A DNA stretch of 64,000 nt from Alteromonas sp. C1M14 (GCF_018860965.1 NZ_JAHKQF010000016.1:49814-113813); one strand, 5' to 3'; numbered from the stretch's first letter, positions 49,854-59,751 are shown. Numbers and translations are program-made. Notes: a model not told the origin generated them from the letters alone.

Positions 49854-51043
49854 TAAAAACGCTCTCCGTAGCGAGCAAACCAGGCTTCCCGCAATTTATC
49901 TGTCCAACTGGCATGAGGCTCTGGCAAAAGTTGGTAAATTCCCGAAACCGGTAACGCAGAAGGATGTAAGGGCTCACTTTGAAAACGGGCTTGTTGCATA
50001 GGATTCAGTGCAGCCATATCCAGAACCGTCTCGTCTCCCCATACAGCAATTTTTTGTTTTTCTGCTTGGGCCTCGGGAGAAAGCAAAAAATTCACCACCG
50101 TTTTGGCTTCTTCTGGGTGGGCGGAATTAAAGGGAATACCGATAAAATGGACGTTACCAATACTGCCATCTTGCATAGCGTAGGTACGAATGCTTTGGGG
50201 TAAATCATATCGTTTCACCGCGCTGGGAATTTCTGAGGCGGTAAATGAAAATGCTAACAGAAGCTCACCATCGCTCATTAATCGCTGTAGCGTGGATGCT
50301 TGGCTTACCATGTAATCACCGCCTTTCCACATCAACGGGTGAAGTTTATCTAAAAAACGCCATAAAACTTCACTTCGTTGTTTAAAAGCAGTGTCAGTAA
50401 CCGGTTGATAAAACACATCACGATGATCCGGATTTAGGGCAAGAAGGGCGTATTTCAAAAAACTAATGCCAAGATAATCATTAGGTAACGGATAAGAAAA
50501 CCGTTTGGGATAACGCTGAGCAAATTGCAACAGTTCATGAAGGGTTTTAGGCGGCGACGAAACATAGCGCTGGTTATAATAAAAAACCATGGCCGCTTTC
50601 CCCCACGGCGCTTCTTGCCCTTTTGTAGGTAGGCCAAAATCCGTCACCATTGCCGTGTTTTTTTCCGGCAAGGTGAGGGGAAAGTTAGCCAGTTGGCTAA
50701 CCCAGTTTTGTAGTAACAAGCCATGTTCACTCATGGCAGCAAAATTTTCACCATTGATCCAGATAAGATCCACACTACCCTGATTATCATTACCCGCAGC
50801 TTTCTCGGCTAAAACCCGTGACACTGCGTCACTGGTATCTGCCAACTTCACATGATGCACTTTAATACCATAGCGTGCTTCAACTTGTTCACTGACCCAT
50901 TTTAGATAGCCGTTAACCTGAGCACTGCCACCCCAAGCATGAAACTGTACCGTCGCCCCTTGCATATTGGCGCTATAGAGAAAACCCATAGCCAATATGC
51001 TCAGGCGACACGTTGTCCACAGCAACCTAAGGCTTGCTAACAT
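49853..51043 (-). CDS. ynjB: ABC transporter substrate-binding protein (YnjB-like)
   Basis: A 396-residue periplasmic binding protein with a signal peptide at about 1-29. VQFHAWGGSAQVNGYLKWV and DLIWINGENFAAM fit the YnjB group, related to thiamine- and iron-binding type receptors. No lipobox. The ligand is unknown. Its start lies within the DUF547 gene end (17-base overlap). Confidence 0.92.
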   Translation of the reverse strand: MLASLRLLWTTCRLSILAMGFLYSANMQGATVQFHAWGGSAQVNGYLKWVSEQVEARYGIKVHHVKLADTSDAVSRVLAEKAAGNDNQGSVDLIWINGENFAAMSEHGLLLQNWVSQLANFPLTLPEKNTAMVTDFGLPTKGQEAPWGKAAMVFYYNQRYVSSPPKTLHELLQFAQRYPKRFSYPLPNDYLGISFLKYALLALNPDHRDVFYQPVTDTAFKQRSEVLWRFLDKLHPLMWKGGDYMVSQASTLQRLMSDGELLLAFSFTASEIPSAVKRYDLPQSIRTYAMQDGSIGNVHFIGIPFNSAHPEEAKTVVNFLLSPEAQAEKQKIAVWGDETVLDMAALNPMQQARFQSEPLHPSALPVSGIYQLLPEPHASWTDKLREAWFARYGERF

Positions 51044-51878
51044 CGTTTAACGACCAATCGTAATCGGAAAAGCGAATGTCGATATCATTACCAATCAGGG
51101 CATCTTGTTGTGTGGGCGTTAATCCCAGTGCTTGATGGTATTGCGCCAGAAAGTCAGCCAACCCCTTATTCCCATTCATTTCAAAATCATCACCATACCA
51201 GTCAAATATTTTAGATAGCGTTAAGGTTTTGCCCTCTGCGTGATTACGAGATCTATCCGACAAAAAACGCTGGGTTTGATCTGCTAATTGCATCTCGAGT
51301 TTGTCACCCGTGTAGGCCTCTTCTCGCAACGCAGGACATCCTACACTGGCACAGTTAACGGCAAAATGAATGCGAGGTTCATTGTACTTATTGTCGCCTC
51401 GTATAAGACCGTGTTCAATACCATCTAATGTACGTTCCTCACCTAACAATGGACCGATATCCTGTTTCCACGGGGAAGACAAAAAGCTACCTAACTCCCG
51501 AATAGATGACAAATCTGGATAACGAGACAAAATAAGCTCAATGGTATAGGCATTATACGCATTAATTAGAAAGGCCAATTGGGAGTGCTTAGGCCATTGC
51601 TTAAATTGGGCTTCGGGCACCGCAGCCAGTTGCTCAAGGTACTTTGTCAGCGTCTGCCGATCGTTGGCAAAACCGGCATAATCAACCTCGGTACTATGGC
51701 CGTTGTTGATGGGGTGCACATACTGCTTAAGCAAAGTATCCCAGCTTTCATGCAACTGTGCCGGCGCAAGGGACTGGGTTGCCCCGTGACTTGGCATGAC
51801 AAAAAAGCTGAGCATACTGACAAGCAAAAACATGACAAAGGTAGCTGGATTTGGGGAATACTTCATACCAACTGACAT
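51027..51878 (-). CDS. DUF547 secreted protein
   Basis: A 283-residue protein with signal peptide (about 1-32, ending SHGA). The DUF547 domain covers about 85-235: FLINAYNAYTIELILSRYP, IHFAVNCASVGCPALREEAY with two cysteines, and the cysteine-histidine type site that makes it look like a transglutaminase-fold protein. Function unknown. It follows the flavoprotein gene with one base between, an arrangement seen in other marine bacteria as I recall. Confidence 0.85.
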   Translation of the reverse strand: MSVGMKYSPNPATFVMFLLVSMLSFFVMPSHGATQSLAPAQLHESWDTLLKQYVHPINNGHSTEVDYAGFANDRQTLTKYLEQLAAVPEAQFKQWPKHSQLAFLINAYNAYTIELILSRYPDLSSIRELGSFLSSPWKQDIGPLLGEERTLDGIEHGLIRGDNKYNEPRIHFAVNCASVGCPALREEAYTGDKLEMQLADQTQRFLSDRSRNHAEGKTLTLSKIFDWYGDDFEMNGNKGLADFLAQYHQALGLTPTQQDALIGNDIDIRFSDYDWSLNDVSKP

Positions 51879-51879
51879 A

Positions 51880-54033
51880 TTAACCCCGACGCCAAGTATG
51901 GAACTTCTCTACCCAACGTAATAACCGTTCAGGTTGATGGGCGCGTTTCCAGTTTCCAGCGGTATATTTAGCCCCTTCAGCCCAAGTAGGATAAGCATGG
52001 ATAGTTCCAAGAATTTTATTTAGACCTAAACCATGTTTCATGGCTAATACGAACTCAGCGATTAAGTCTCCGGCATGCTCAGACACAATGGTAACCCCTA
52101 AGATCTTGTCTTTACCCGGTGGTGTAAGCACTTTAATAAACCCTTTGCCTGCGCTTTCAGCAATGGCTCTATCGAGTTCTTCAAATTCGTAGCGGGTGAC
52201 TTCCACTTCGATCCCTTGCTCTTTGGCATCACTTTCACTTAAGCCTACACGGGCCACTTCAGGATCAATAAAGGTTGTCCATGGGATCACCCGATAATCG
52301 ACTTTGAATTTTTTAAAGCTGCCAAATAGGGCATTTACTGCTGCGTACCATGCCTGATGCGCCGCCACGTGAGTAAACTGATAAGGTCCCACCACATCGC
52401 CAGCAGCAAATATATTCGGGTACAAGGTTTGTAAATATTCGTCGGTTTCAATCGTTCTATCAAACTGAATACCCAGCTCTTCAAGACCAAACCCGTTGAG
52501 ACGGGCTTTACGCCCTACTGCAATAATGACTTCATCGTATGCCAGGCTGATCTCTTTGCCTTCATGTTCGACAATAAGCACCCGCTCGCCTTCATGTTGC
52601 TCAAAGCGCAATGCCTTATGCTGAGTCAATACGTTGACACCACTTTCAGTTAACACCGTTTCCGCAAATTCGGCGACTTCTTGATCTTCCCGTCCCATTA
52701 GGCGCTCAGCCAATTCAACTTGAGTCACCTCACTGCCTAAGCGTGAGAAGGCTTGAGCCAGTTCACATCCAATAGGGCCACCGCCAAGGACGATGAGGCG
52801 TTTAGGCGCATCTTCCAATTGACCAAAGTGTGACCACAGGGTGTCAGACGTTAAGTAACCACTTTGCTCAATGCCAGGTAATGGCGGTACAAAGGGGCTT
52901 GCGCCTGTGGCAATCACAATATTTTTGGTTGTCAGCGTTTGTTTTTCACCGTCGTTACGCTGAATTTCCACCGTCCAAGGGTCAAGGATCCGTGCGTATC
53001 CTTTTACCACATCCACACCTAGTTCCGTGTATCGCTCTACACTGTCATTAGGAGCAATCGCTGCTATTACATCATGTACTCGCTGCATCACTGCTTTAAA
53101 AGAAAAAGTTGGCGTAATGTTGTTCAGGCCATATTTTTCAGCGTTACGCATCTGTTGGGCGACTTTCGCCGTTTTAATAATCGCTTTGCTTGGTACGCAA
53201 CCGTAATTTAAACAGTCTCCGCCCATTTCACCGGCTTCCACCAAGGTGACTTTCGCTTTTACCGCAGCGCCAATATAGCTGGTTACTAACCCACCCGCAC
53301 CGGCACCAATGACAACCAAATTACGATCAAATTTGGCAGGTTTTTTATATTCTTTGTAAACACGACGACCATTAACCACAGCAACAATACCTTTTGCAAT
53401 CCACGGGAATATCCCGAGTAAAATAAATGACAGAATAAGACCAGGAGATAAGATCCCTGATAAACTCTCGATTTGTGCCAGTTGTGTACCAGCATTAACG
53501 TAAACGACTGTACCAGCCAACATACCAACCTGGCTCACCCAATAGAATGTGCGGGTTTTGATGCTGGTAAGACCCATAAGTAGATTAATCAGAAAAAACG
53601 GAAATACTGGTAACAATCGCAATGTAAACAGATAAAAAGCGCCCTGCTTTTCAACCCCTTCATCAATGCGTTTTAGCTTGTCACCAAAACGTTGTCTAAC
53701 GGTATCTCGCAAAATAAACCGAGCCACCAAAAACGCTAGCGTTGCACCTAAAGACGACGCAAAAGAAACAATGATCAGCCCTTGTAATAAGCCGAATAAC
53801 GCGCCTGCTGCCAAGGTTAAAATGGCAGCTCCCGGCAACGAGAGGGCGGTAACCGCCACGTACAAGGCAAAGAAAATACCAATGCTAAGCAAAGGGTTTT
53901 CAGCAATACTGGCCTGAAAGTTAGCTAAGGAGGCCTTCATGCCATCCAAAGTCAGATAGGTATTTAAATCAAAATAGAAAAAACCAACAACAACTGCGGC
54001 AATAAGCGCAATCAACGCGAACTTCTTATACAT
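51880..54033 (-). CDS. TVP38 membrane domain fused to a mercuric-reductase-like flavoprotein
   Basis: A 717-residue fusion. Residues 1-225 are a TVP38/TMEM64 (DedA superfamily) membrane domain with about six segments (including LPGAAILTLAAGALFG). Residues 238-700 are a pyridine-nucleotide disulfide reductase: FAD loop VVIGAGAGGLVTSYIGA, redox pair GGDCLNYGCVPSKAI, NAD loop LIVLGGGPIGCELAQAFSRLG, and the closing HAYPTWAEGAK with the histidine of the family. There is no N-terminal HMA domain nor a C-terminal CC, so mercury reduction is not implied. Substrate unknown. Located 21 bases after the TonB receptor gene. Confidence 0.92.
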   Translation of the reverse strand: MYKKFALIALIAAVVVGFFYFDLNTYLTLDGMKASLANFQASIAENPLLSIGIFFALYVAVTALSLPGAAILTLAAGALFGLLQGLIIVSFASSLGATLAFLVARFILRDTVRQRFGDKLKRIDEGVEKQGAFYLFTLRLLPVFPFFLINLLMGLTSIKTRTFYWVSQVGMLAGTVVYVNAGTQLAQIESLSGILSPGLILSFILLGIFPWIAKGIVAVVNGRRVYKEYKKPAKFDRNLVVIGAGAGGLVTSYIGAAVKAKVTLVEAGEMGGDCLNYGCVPSKAIIKTAKVAQQMRNAEKYGLNNITPTFSFKAVMQRVHDVIAAIAPNDSVERYTELGVDVVKGYARILDPWTVEIQRNDGEKQTLTTKNIVIATGASPFVPPLPGIEQSGYLTSDTLWSHFGQLEDAPKRLIVLGGGPIGCELAQAFSRLGSEVTQVELAERLMGREDQEVAEFAETVLTESGVNVLTQHKALRFEQHEGERVLIVEHEGKEISLAYDEVIIAVGRKARLNGFGLEELGIQFDRTIETDEYLQTLYPNIFAAGDVVGPYQFTHVAAHQAWYAAVNALFGSFKKFKVDYRVIPWTTFIDPEVARVGLSESDAKEQGIEVEVTRYEFEELDRAIAESAGKGFIKVLTPPGKDKILGVTIVSEHAGDLIAEFVLAMKHGLGLNKILGTIHAYPTWAEGAKYTAGNWKRAHQPERLLRWVEKFHTWRRG

Positions 54034-54054
54034 TTTTATTACTCCACTGTGCGC

Positions 54055-56421
54055 TTAAAACGCGTATTGCATACTCGCTTGTAGATGTCTGGGTAAATTG
54101 GGCATCACCAAGGTAGCGCCAAAATACCCCCCTTCGAACACGGGTTGCCAATTTTCCTCATCGGTTACATTCAGCACATCTAAGCGTACGCTAAGCGCTG
54201 GACTAACCTGATAATTGGCATTAACGTCGACATTAATTTGATCACGTATTTGTACCGTGCCAAGAAAATCTAACGGAAACGATTTAGTATATTGACCGGA
54301 CGCACCCACTAAAACTTTCTCGGATATGTGCCAGGCGGCATTAAAAGAAACAATTTGCTCCGGAACACCTTGAATTCGGTTATCTGAAGCGGCAAATGTA
54401 GTAAATGACGGCGAACCAATCCCCGTACCTTGAATGATGTCTGGGCGCGAGTTATCAAACGCATCCGCCACTTGTGAGGTATCCTGAAATGACACCGAAT
54501 CATCAAAGCGAGCGTCTAGATAACTGTAGCTTCCATTTATCCAAAATGTATCATTTTGATAAAATGCTTGTAGCTCAACACCTTGAGACTTTATCCCGCT
54601 GTTGCTGCCGTCGCGGTTACGTAAACTACGGGTTTGGTCAAACAAAGCGGCTTCAGCATACCAATTGTCGTCAGGCGCATATTTAATGCCCACTTCATAG
54701 AGGCGGTTTTCGGTAGCAAAATTCAGCGGATTAATCAGATTATCGGCACCTAATGCCGTGCCCCCCGCCATGCTGTTGGAGGTGGCTTCATTTTCTGATA
54801 GCGCGGCATAAATATTCAATGCATTGCTGAGTTTATAGGACGCACTTAATTGGTAGCTTAGCAAGGTATCGCTATGGCTATCCGATGCCGCCACCACATC
54901 TTCTGGCGCCAGTGGGTCGTTAGCGGTAACGTCGTAATAATCAATACGCACCCCAGCAATGGTGGAGAAGCGATGGGTCCATTGGGAACGCTGTTGTAAT
55001 ACCAGCCCTGTTTGCCACGTCGTAGAATCGGTGGTATCTGACAAATTATAGTCCCCCGTTCCATCGCCGTCTAAATCATATTGACCACCGGGTGATACAT
55101 ACACATTCGGCCGCAGTTCGATTAGCCTAACTTTTTGTTCATCGGTCAGAGGGATCACCCGGTTTGACAATGGGCCGGTGAGATCCACAGGGTTATCTGC
55201 CTCAGTGGTAAATTGGCTATATCCCAGCACATCGTTATACCGCAGTGATACGCCGAGGGTGGTAATTTGGTTTTTATTGTATCTGAAGTCTAACTCTGTA
55301 CGATTTTCAAAGGTACTGGCGCCGTCAATGATTTCCACGAAGCTATTGGTGGCGATTTCTTCACGATTGAGGTACTGAAAATAAGTAATATTTCTTAACG
55401 TAACCGTGTCGTTAACTTCATGAATAAGTTTGCTGCGTAGTAATGTAGTGTCTGCATGATTGATATCGTCAGGGTGGGTGTACACCAAACTACGAGAAAT
55501 CACTACTTCACCGGTGGGAGAAATAATACTGCCTGCAGCAGGCACAGTACTACCGTTACTTTGCACACCCTGCCCGGTAATATATAAGTTATGGTCAATG
55601 AGGGCTTGTGTTGGTCGATTTATGCCTGCAATGTCAGGATAGTCAGCATTATAATATTCAGCACTGAGATCCCAGCGGCTATCATCAGAAGGGGCATAGC
55701 GATAGGCAACAAAAACATTTTGGCTTTTCTGACTGGCGTAATCAAAAAAACTCCCCTGATCCAGCCTTTCGGCACTAACACGAATACCGTGCTTACCTTC
55801 CTCGATGGCAGTACCTATATCCACACTGGCAGAGTATTGATCCCAACGACCTGCTCGCAATGCAATTTCGCCCGACGTGCCAGACAAAGGGGCCGTTTTG
55901 GTTTGCAAATTAACAAAACCACCATTTCGTTGGGTGCTTCCGAACAAAACTGGCGAAGGTCCTTTAACCACATCGATTTGTTCCACACTATTAAAAGATA
56001 GTGGCAAACCAAACCCGTTGTTTCCTGCTTGTCGTCTTATACCATCTTGAAATAGCTCTCCTAATTGACCTCTAATACTGGGTAAACTAGGGGTGCCAAA
56101 TCCGCTAGAGGCATAGGCATTGGGGGCAATTTTAGCGATATCATGAATAGTACTGATGTTCAGCGCCTCTATCATTTCTGCTGACAAAGACGTCACCGAA
56201 CGGGGCACATCAAAGGCACTCAAACCAGGGCCAAATATGCCACTCAATTCATTATCATTAGGATTAAAGCTAGGCATCCTTTGTTGACTACCTACCACTT
56301 CAATCAGTTCTATGTCATCACTCGTGGCGACCTCCTGGGCATTAACAGCGTAACTAACAATGAGTGCGAGACTCGACAATGCCATCCCCCTGCTAATCAA
56401 ACACCTTTTTAAATACGCCAC
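54055..56421 (-). CDS. TonB-dependent outer-membrane receptor
   Basis: A 788-residue receptor. Signal peptide (about 1-28), plug domain (about 50-175: SVTSLSAEMIEALNISTIHD, VEQIDVVKGPSPVLFGS), then a 22-strand-type barrel ending in LQASMQYAF with terminal phenylalanine. It resembles siderophore receptors (FhuE/FecA class), but the ligand is not known. GTG start with AAGGGT upstream; ATG 12 codons later is an alternative. First gene of the eight-gene operon. No obvious Fur box in the 160 bases before it. Confidence 0.92.
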   Translation of the reverse strand: MAYLKRCLISRGMALSSLALIVSYAVNAQEVATSDDIELIEVVGSQQRMPSFNPNDNELSGIFGPGLSAFDVPRSVTSLSAEMIEALNISTIHDIAKIAPNAYASSGFGTPSLPSIRGQLGELFQDGIRRQAGNNGFGLPLSFNSVEQIDVVKGPSPVLFGSTQRNGGFVNLQTKTAPLSGTSGEIALRAGRWDQYSASVDIGTAIEEGKHGIRVSAERLDQGSFFDYASQKSQNVFVAYRYAPSDDSRWDLSAEYYNADYPDIAGINRPTQALIDHNLYITGQGVQSNGSTVPAAGSIISPTGEVVISRSLVYTHPDDINHADTTLLRSKLIHEVNDTVTLRNITYFQYLNREEIATNSFVEIIDGASTFENRTELDFRYNKNQITTLGVSLRYNDVLGYSQFTTEADNPVDLTGPLSNRVIPLTDEQKVRLIELRPNVYVSPGGQYDLDGDGTGDYNLSDTTDSTTWQTGLVLQQRSQWTHRFSTIAGVRIDYYDVTANDPLAPEDVVAASDSHSDTLLSYQLSASYKLSNALNIYAALSENEATSNSMAGGTALGADNLINPLNFATENRLYEVGIKYAPDDNWYAEAALFDQTRSLRNRDGSNSGIKSQGVELQAFYQNDTFWINGSYSYLDARFDDSVSFQDTSQVADAFDNSRPDIIQGTGIGSPSFTTFAASDNRIQGVPEQIVSFNAAWHISEKVLVGASGQYTKSFPLDFLGTVQIRDQINVDVNANYQVSPALSVRLDVLNVTDEENWQPVFEGGYFGATLVMPNLPRHLQASMQYAF

Positions 56422-56584
56422 AGTTAATACCCTTACATTTTTTTACTTTTCGATTCATTGTTCATAAAGACCTTCCCCTGTCTTAATAACTTTCAGTATG
56501 GTTAAAAATTCTTTTTACGCGAATTTTGAAATAAAAAACCTGTCCGCCCGTTCTATATAAACTTCATTCACCATAGGAAAATTT

Positions 56585-57010
56585 ATGCAATCACATCCCT
56601 CTAACTTGCAACATCCCCTGGCTTCACGATTAAGCTGGGCTTTGTTAGCTATTCGCCTTTCGCTTTTTCTTGTCATGTTCGTTTGGACATTAGACAAATT
56701 TGTAAACCCAGCCCACGGGGCTCGCGTTTTTGAAGTCTTTTACGGTATTGGTGGTGTACCCGAAATCGCTGTATACATTTTAGGCGCAGTACAACTGGTA
56801 TTGGTGTTTTCTTTTCTGGCTGGCATTGCGAAACGTTGGACTTATGGTCTGATTTTCCTATTGCACGGAGGCTCAACCCTCTCCGCTATTAATCTGTACT
56901 TTGATGCATTTCATAACTTGTTATTTTTTGCCGCTTGGCCAATGTGGGCAGCCTGTTTTACCTTGTATTTCTTACGAGATGCAGACACCCGCTTTACCCT
57001 AGGTAAATAG
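56585..57010 (+). CDS. DoxX-like membrane protein
   Basis: A 141-residue protein with four hydrophobic segments (about 20-38, 62-82, 88-105 and 112-132), matching the DoxX family layout. Function unknown in most members. It is divergent from the TonB receptor and shares the 163-base gap with it. Ends before a hairpin. Confidence 0.75.
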   Translation: MQSHPSNLQHPLASRLSWALLAIRLSLFLVMFVWTLDKFVNPAHGARVFEVFYGIGGVPEIAVYILGAVQLVLVFSFLAGIAKRWTYGLIFLLHGGSTLSAINLYFDAFHNLLFFAAWPMWAACFTLYFLRDADTRFTLGK

Positions 57011-57031
57011 ACTTTACATCTATATTTCATT

Positions 57032-57068
57032 ACCCCGAGTTTCATTTAGGTATACTGATACTCGGGGT
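57032..57068. terminator. Hairpin after the DoxX gene
   Basis: ACCCCGAGT at 57032-57040 pairs with ACTCGGGGT at 57060-57068. The 19-base loop is long and the T-run is poor, so this is a weaker terminator. Confidence 0.5.
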
Positions 57069-57106
57069 TATTGTCGTTACCCTATCGTGCACCCGCCCCC
57101 AAAGAG

Positions 57107-57126
57107 GTGTCAGTTAAAGGTGACAC
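57107..57126. repeat. Inverted repeat, possibly REP-like
   Basis: GTGTCA at 57107-57112 and TGACAC at 57121-57126 flank GTTAAAGG. Short REP-type hairpins look like this, but only one copy is seen in the window. Confidence 0.25.
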
Positions 57127-57304
57127 TTTGCCTCGATTTATTATCTCAGCGCCCCGCTTTCAAGTATTTTTTATAGTAAACTTAATAACATAGAGTCAGT
57201 GGCGTAACTATTGCTTAAACTAAGGCTATAGTTAACTTAATTTTTATAATTAGCTTTCTTCGATAGAAAAAAACGAAGAGATAACGGGATATCAGGAGTA
57301 AAAA

Positions 57305-57880
57305 ATGGGCGTACAATCATCTTTTTGGCAACGTGTGGCAATTATTGCTGTCACCCTTAGTCTTGCCAGTTGCGCTTCCATGGGCACGGGTACTATCTCT
57401 GAAAAAAGAGAAGCCATTTTAACCATGCAAGACACCGCATTAGCGCAGTTATTTAAGGAAAAGCCCGATACCAAAGCTCAATTGCAAAACGCGCCCGGCT
57501 TTGCGGTATTCAGTAATGCCAACGTGAATGTTATTTTTCTTGCCGCTGGCACAGGTTATGGGGTGGTAAATAATAATCACACTGGCCAAAAAACGTATAT
57601 GAATATGGCAGAGGGCGGCGTTGGCCTGGGGATTGGCGCAAAAGATTATCGCATCGTTATGGTTTTCCATACTCGCAAAGCTATGAATTATTTTATTGAA
57701 CAAGGATGGACGGCTGGCGGCAATGCCGATGTCACTGCTAAGGCTGGTAACAAAGGCGTCGCGTATAATGGCGAGGGTTATTTCGGTGATGTTACCGTTT
57801 ATACCATGACTGAAAGCGGCTTAGCACTACAAGCAACGGTAAAAGGCACTAAGTTTTGGGTAGATAGTGCACTTAATTAA
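57305..57880 (+). CDS. SYLF-domain lipoprotein
   Basis: A 191-residue lipoprotein. Lipobox cysteine near residue 23 (LASCASMGTG). The rest is a SYLF (Ysc84) domain: APGFAVFSNANVNV, GGVGLGIGAKDYRIVMVFHT and ATVKGTKFWVD. SYLF domains bind lipids in eukaryotes; the bacterial role is unclear. AGGAG precedes the ATG. Transcribed alone and followed by a strong hairpin. Confidence 0.88.
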   Translation: MGVQSSFWQRVAIIAVTLSLASCASMGTGTISEKREAILTMQDTALAQLFKEKPDTKAQLQNAPGFAVFSNANVNVIFLAAGTGYGVVNNNHTGQKTYMNMAEGGVGLGIGAKDYRIVMVFHTRKAMNYFIEQGWTAGGNADVTAKAGNKGVAYNGEGYFGDVTVYTMTESGLALQATVKGTKFWVDSALN

Positions 57881-58213
57881 TACCGGGTTGTGAGTACAAT
57901 CCTCGTTCCCCCTCATTTTCACTCATCTTTGCCTAAGCATTGGCTTAGGCAAAGGTCTATATAAGACCAATAGCTTATATGCACATGTAAATACAATGTT
58001 ACCAATGTGAAAAACTCTATTTCCCCACACATCTCTCTGCAGTCATATACCACAACGGATAAAGTCGTCTGCACCAATGCCTTGTATTTTCTCAGACTAT
58101 AAAAGCACCAAATATGTATTAATTAGGTTAAATTATTAACACAATAATAACTTTCATAACTTTTTTTGTACTTTAGTATGCCGGTAGTCAAGATTGAAGC
58201 CCATGGAGTAGCA
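57881..58213. other. Gene-free gap between the SYLF and DUF3360 genes
   Basis: The gap of 333 bases holds the hairpin at 57927-57954 and, closer to 58213, a very A+T-rich stretch (58105-58165) suitable for the DUF3360 promoter. I see no gene in it. Confidence 0.5.
57927..57954. terminator. Strong 12-bp hairpin after the SYLF gene
   Basis: CTTTGCCTAAGC at 57927-57938 pairs perfectly with GCTTAGGCAAAG at 57943-57954, loop ATTG. No T-run follows, so it may end or protect the SYLF transcript. Confidence 0.6.
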
Positions 58214-59728
58214 ATGACTACCAACAACACATCTACCGAACAGGCTGGTAGAGACACGATCAACAGTGCGTCATCCGTCGACGATAATTATCAAAGTAAA
58301 CACCGTTCAAGTGCTTCATTTGAATCTCGCGACGACTATTTATGTCACGAATTGCAAATCATGTCTCCGAAACGTTGGCGGCCTAATTGGCCATTTAAAG
58401 ATTACCGATTTGAATGGGAAGACACGATCCCAGCCATGGCAGCAACCATAGGCAAGGTAGTCATGGTAGGGGCCATCGCAGCCACTTTTGCAGGCCCTCT
58501 AGGATTAGGCGATTCTTTCGTACTGGAGAATGTCAGGTATGAATTAATCATTGTTGCCTTTTTCATTGTTTTATTTTCTGGATTTATTTTACCTACTGCG
58601 AATCTGGCAGGTACCCACGGTCCACTCATTCCCCTGATCCCCTTAGTGGTTGCCGCCGGCGGTCACCCCATGGCATTTGGCCTATTAATCGGCATCTTTG
58701 GCTTTCTATTGGCAATAAGTAAAGGCGGGAGTTTGCTGGCCAACCTTACCAGTAAAGGTGTTTGCGGCGGATTGCTTCTTTACTTAGGTTTTATTGGCAC
58801 AACATCGCAGGTTAAAAAACTCTTCGCGTGGTCAGAGGGAATTGGCATGTCCCACATTTCCTTTGTGGTCATCGCCTGCACGATTATTTTGTATGCCCTG
58901 TTAGAACACTGGAAAAAACGCTGGTTAGCTGTGCCATTAAGTTGCTTACTTGGTGGCGGTTTAGCCTTTGCTATGGGGGCGCCCTTTGAGTTTCATACAA
59001 GCCCTGGTTTTCCCAATATCAACCCCATGTATTGGTGGGGTGAAAACACCGGCTGGATGTTAGGCTTACCCAGTGCCGAAAGTTTTATTGTTGTGCTACC
59101 TTTTGCCGTATTAGCGGTGGCGATGTGGTCGCCCGATTTTCTGGGACATCAGGTGTTCCAAAAAATCAGTTACCCTGCTCGCACTGAAAAAGTACAAATG
59201 GATATAGACGACACCATGGTCAGTGCCTCAGCGCGCCAAACCGTCGGGTCTATTTTAGGTGGAGCCAACTTTGCGTCCTCTTGGGGAACCTACATTGTAC
59301 CCGCGGCGATTGCTAAACGCCCCATCCCGGCAGGCGCTTTACTCACCGCCTTATTCTGTGTTGTTGCCGGCATTTGGGGCTACCCAATGGATCTTGCTAT
59401 TTGGGAACCGGTGTTATGCGTTGCGCTAGTGGTAGGTGTGTTTATTCCACTACTTGAGGCCGGTATGGAAATGACCCGCGAGGGCAAAACAACCCAGTCC
59501 GCCGCCATCGTGGTATTTGCTTCATCTTTGGTCAATCCCGCTTTCGGATGGTCTTTGACCATGTTACTCGATAACCTAGGTTTAATTGGTTGTAAAGATA
59601 GAAGCGCGGAACTAAGTCGCGCCAGTCGTTGGATCATACCTGGCATCATGTTTTTTGTACTTACCGCCGTTATGGCACTGGTGGGCTTATTGCCGGGTAT
59701 TCCAGCCATTTTGGAAAACTTCAGATAG
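58214..59728 (+). CDS. DUF3360 family membrane transporter-like protein
   Basis: A 504-residue protein. About 65 polar residues come first, then 11-12 membrane segments, with NLAGTHGPLIPLIPLV (about 138) and GSILGGANFASSWGTYIVPAA (in part) typical of DUF3360, a group that looks like SulP/xanthine-uracil type transporters. The substrate is unknown. The start is ATG at 58214 with GGAG five bases upstream; the TTG 16 codons earlier is unlikely. Transcribed alone, with its own terminator. Confidence 0.85.
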   Translation: MTTNNTSTEQAGRDTINSASSVDDNYQSKHRSSASFESRDDYLCHELQIMSPKRWRPNWPFKDYRFEWEDTIPAMAATIGKVVMVGAIAATFAGPLGLGDSFVLENVRYELIIVAFFIVLFSGFILPTANLAGTHGPLIPLIPLVVAAGGHPMAFGLLIGIFGFLLAISKGGSLLANLTSKGVCGGLLLYLGFIGTTSQVKKLFAWSEGIGMSHISFVVIACTIILYALLEHWKKRWLAVPLSCLLGGGLAFAMGAPFEFHTSPGFPNINPMYWWGENTGWMLGLPSAESFIVVLPFAVLAVAMWSPDFLGHQVFQKISYPARTEKVQMDIDDTMVSASARQTVGSILGGANFASSWGTYIVPAAIAKRPIPAGALLTALFCVVAGIWGYPMDLAIWEPVLCVALVVGVFIPLLEAGMEMTREGKTTQSAAIVVFASSLVNPAFGWSLTMLLDNLGLIGCKDRSAELSRASRWIIPGIMFFVLTAVMALVGLLPGIPAILENFR

Positions 59729-59751
59729 CATCAACTGCCCTATCCTCTCTT

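Noticed and set aside
51880..54033. Calling the flavoprotein a mercuric reductase (merA)
   Set aside because: No HMA domain, no C-terminal cysteine pair and no mer genes nearby; only the disulfide reductase core is shared.
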